Positions 61,501 through 64,000 of a stretch of 64,000 nt of DNA are shown piece after piece. The translations under genes and the position numbers were made by a program. The DNA is from Tanytarsus gracilentus. Lineage: Eukaryota > Arthropoda > Insecta > Diptera > Chironomidae. The stretch is taken from assembly GCA_038502055.1 (NCBI GenBank), contig JAXRKN010000036.1:2852001-2916000 (forward strand), read 5' to 3'. A model generated the notes under the pieces. The model was not told the origin of the DNA. It did no database searches and was given only the letters and a program-made list of their open reading frames with translations. Numbering within the stretch: the first letter of the stretch is position 1; each line of letters starts with the position of its first letter.

Positions 61501-64000
61501 TCAAAGTCGTGAATGGAAATATGAAACATTTTCAAATTTAGCTCTAAAATTTTCTTCAACATTAAACTTTTGTAGTAAAAATAAAATAATTTGCTGAAAA
61601 TTAAATCTCTCGGCGGGTTTAAATTTACAGCATTCTCCTAAAAGCTCAGTGAATTCCCTAACATTAGCTACATTTTGAGGTAGTTCTAGTATTTGTCCAT
61701 TTCTAATTCTTGCTTCAACTGCTACATCTTCTTTTAAGTCCTGAAAAAATTAAATATAGTTTATTTAAAATTTAAATAAAATTAATAATTTTTACTCTAT
61801 ATGGATGTTCACAAAAAGTCACGAGTTCATAGATCATTACGCCAAAACTGTAAACATCGCTTTCTTTCGAGAGTCGAGGTGGAGAGTCTAAAGCTTCAGG
61901 TGCGAGCCACCTCAATGGAAGCATTCGGGGATTCACAACTCGATAGTAATTTCCATTCTCAAGAAAACGAGCCAGTCCAAAGTCTATTCAATTTTAAAGT
62001 ATTTCTAAGTTTTAATTAATAAAATTAATTAATTTACCTCCAATTTTTACGGTTAAATCTTTTTGCACCAAACAATTTCTGGCAGCTAAATCATTATGAA
62101 TTAAATTTTGATCATGAAGAAAAAGCATTGCATCGGCAATTTGAAGTGCTATCTGGCATGGATAAACAGTTGAAATTGGAATCGACACATAATTTCCATT
62201 CGTCGGAGGTCTTGGTCGATTTTGTATGAGAAACGATTTTAAATCTCTGTGAGTCATCAGTTCCATCACTAGGTAATGTCTTGTTCTATCGTAATCAATA
62301 AATTTGACAATGTGAAATGTTTTAAGTTTTGATAAAAGTTCAGCTTCTAAGTCCAAACTTGTATTTCCAACTTTAACTGCATACTGATCATTTTCATTAT
62401 CGTCCAAATAGCCAACATAAACTACTCCAAAACTTCCCTGTCCAATAATTCTACTTTCGAGTAAGGTTATTTTTCTAGATTTTATATCTGTAAATTTTAA
62501 TTCATTTGATTTGTATTTTCGTCTTCGAGTAACATAAAAGTAAATTAAACATCCACATAGAATTATTAAAGTGACTGTCATTATTGCTTCCATAATTGAA
62601 AAACCTTTTGCTTTAGGATGATGAGAAGTGATAATTGGAGCAACTTCAAGAAGCTGAAATGGTTTTGTTTGAGCGAAGATTGTCTTTGGTTCCTCACAGA
62701 AAAAAAGATTTAATTTGGTGCATATAAAAATATTGATTTCATAGCACGTATCATTATCGAGATGATTGAATAAAATTGAATCATTCGTGATGTCAAGATT
62801 TTCAAAATAATTGAAATTCATTTCTAAAGCACTCAAAAAATATTTTCCAAATTTTTGTGCATTTTTTGGTTTCTCATTTTTATTTTTTCTGCAATTTTCT
62901 GCATCTAAAAATTTAAATTAAAATTATTAAGGACTTAATTATAAATTAAAATTTAATTATTTAATATTTTACTAACCTGTTGACACTTTTTTAATGTAGT
63001 ATGAAAATCCCTCACTTTTCAAGTACTCAACATCTTTAGTCAATGCCCAATTTAAAATAATTTCAGTATTGTTGGCGATTATGTTGATATTTTCCACAAG
63101 TTCATCGCTCTTAGCCGTGTGAAAGACACAAAAATTTGAAGAATTTCCGTTAATGATAAATTGAAGAGTGTAAATTTCGTGTTCTGTGAGGTCAATTAGC
63201 TCTAAATAATTTTCTGTCATATTTTGAGACAATCTAAAAAGTTTTTAAAATAAAATTCAAAAATGTGTTTCATTTTTTAAATTAATCAATTAATCAAAGT
63301 TTATGTTTGAATAAATGAATAAATTTGTATAAAGTCTAATTGATAAAAGTCTCATAAACTTAACATGTGCGTAGGCAATTGAGATTATTTTTTAAGTTAC
63401 TATCAACGAGCTATTTTTAGCCCTCACGTAATATTTTTGCGTTTATTAAGCGATAAAAAGGATTTTTTTTCAAAAAAAGAAAGCATAAAGAAATTGTTGA
63501 CAATCGTAAAATAATTCATGATTCTGAGAAAAGTGAAAAATGACAGTAGTCAAATTATCAGATATGAGTCAGCTTCAAATTTAGTTTTGGACAGGATGCG
63601 ACACGAATTTAAAAATTTAAAGCTCTTTTTAAGATGATTAACGTTTTATTTAATAATTTTTAAAAAACTTACTTCACATGTTTGCTTTCATAAGTTAGAC
63701 CATATTGTGTGCCTGTTTTCATATCGAATTCGGTCATGATAAGGGCTGAGTTTGTTTTCGCAATAATCTCAACTGAATTTTGGAAAATTTTACATTTGAA
63801 AATTCCATTGGTGTCTTCTTTAAGGCTTGGATTGGCGTTCAAAAAAATTTCTCCTTCAATAAGTTTAAGTTTCGATTTGATTCGCCACAACGAATTAAAG
63901 TTTCGATTGTCCTCGATGATGATTTTGTATGTCGAGCCATTCCAATCACATCCTTTATTAATTTTTTGCAGTTTTTCAAAAATGTCTAAATTTAAAACTG
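61501..64000 (-). CDS. Insulin-receptor-like receptor tyrosine kinase, divergent, C-terminal part
   Basis: Minus-strand exons seen: 63673-64000 (continues beyond the window), 62977-63233, 62038-62904, 61796-61983, 61501-61740; GT-AG and in frame, 625 residues visible. The extracellular part resembles fibronectin-III-like modules with several Asn-linked sites (NGS, NMT). A membrane segment (IMTVTLIILCGCLIYFYV) and basic stop-transfer (TRRRK) follow. The kinase domain has all key residues: GQGSFG, YAVKV (lysine), DLEAELLSKL (alpha-C Glu), HNDLAARN, DFGLARFL, LRWLAPEAL and SDVYSFGVMIYEL. The hinge region (HRDLKSFLIQNRPRP) and an activation loop with a Tyr pair (NGNYYRVVNPRMLPLRW) point to the insulin receptor group. 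Oddities: Asn replaces Arg in the usual HRD, and the extracellular region is quickly evolving. There is only a short tail after the kinase. It may be a lineage-specific InR paralogue; the true insulin receptor is unlikely to be this divergent. Confidence 0.85.

Overview
This window is a stretch of AT-rich (roughly 70% A+T by eye) insect nuclear DNA. Short spliced genes with 50-100 bp introns lie between long gene-poor stretches. The protein set (wengen-type TNF receptor, Beadex/LMO, Sds3, one gene giving two HisRS forms), Inr+DPE and TATA+Inr core promoters, and very AT-rich introns point to a dipteran, most likely a nematoceran such as a chironomid midge. The species is inferred, not proven.

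Layout. (1) 1-597: the 3' end of ND-49 (NDUFS2, complex I). (2) 756-12810: a large inverted duplication of a wengen (wgn) TNF-receptor gene. Two arms of about 2.9 kb each carry promoter, 5' leader, exon 1 and exon 2. They point at each other across a spacer of about 6.3 kb, in which each copy has its own, strongly diverged last exon. (3) 12.8-24.2 kb: non-coding DNA with two mobile elements, a retroposon flanked by a 23-bp target-site duplication (14346-15493) and a foldback element of about 1.08 kb (21024-22105). (4) 24176-26267: a three-exon gene for an unrecognised 660-residue protein. (5) 26.3-45.2 kb: almost gene-free DNA with simple repeats, a purine-biased block and one copy of a 300-bp dispersed repeat. 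(6) 45197-47156: the coding exons of Beadex/LMO on the minus strand, with about 7.7 kb of probable 5' intron/regulatory DNA upstream. (7) 54.8-64.0 kb: a gene-dense cluster. It holds the second copy of the 300-bp repeat, a five-exon secreted-protein gene (-), HisRS (-) with separate cytosolic and mitochondrial first exons, Sds3 (+) head-to-head with HisRS, and a divergent insulin-receptor-like tyrosine kinase (-) running off the right edge.

The genes do not form a pathway. The main novelty is the wgn pair: promoter, introns and first exons are nearly identical between copies, whereas the last coding exons have diverged almost beyond recognition. That pattern suggests an old inverted duplication whose arms are kept alike by gene conversion, leaving two receptors that differ only at the cytoplasmic tail. 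Exon structures below were built by hand from splice sites and frame continuity. No database search was possible.
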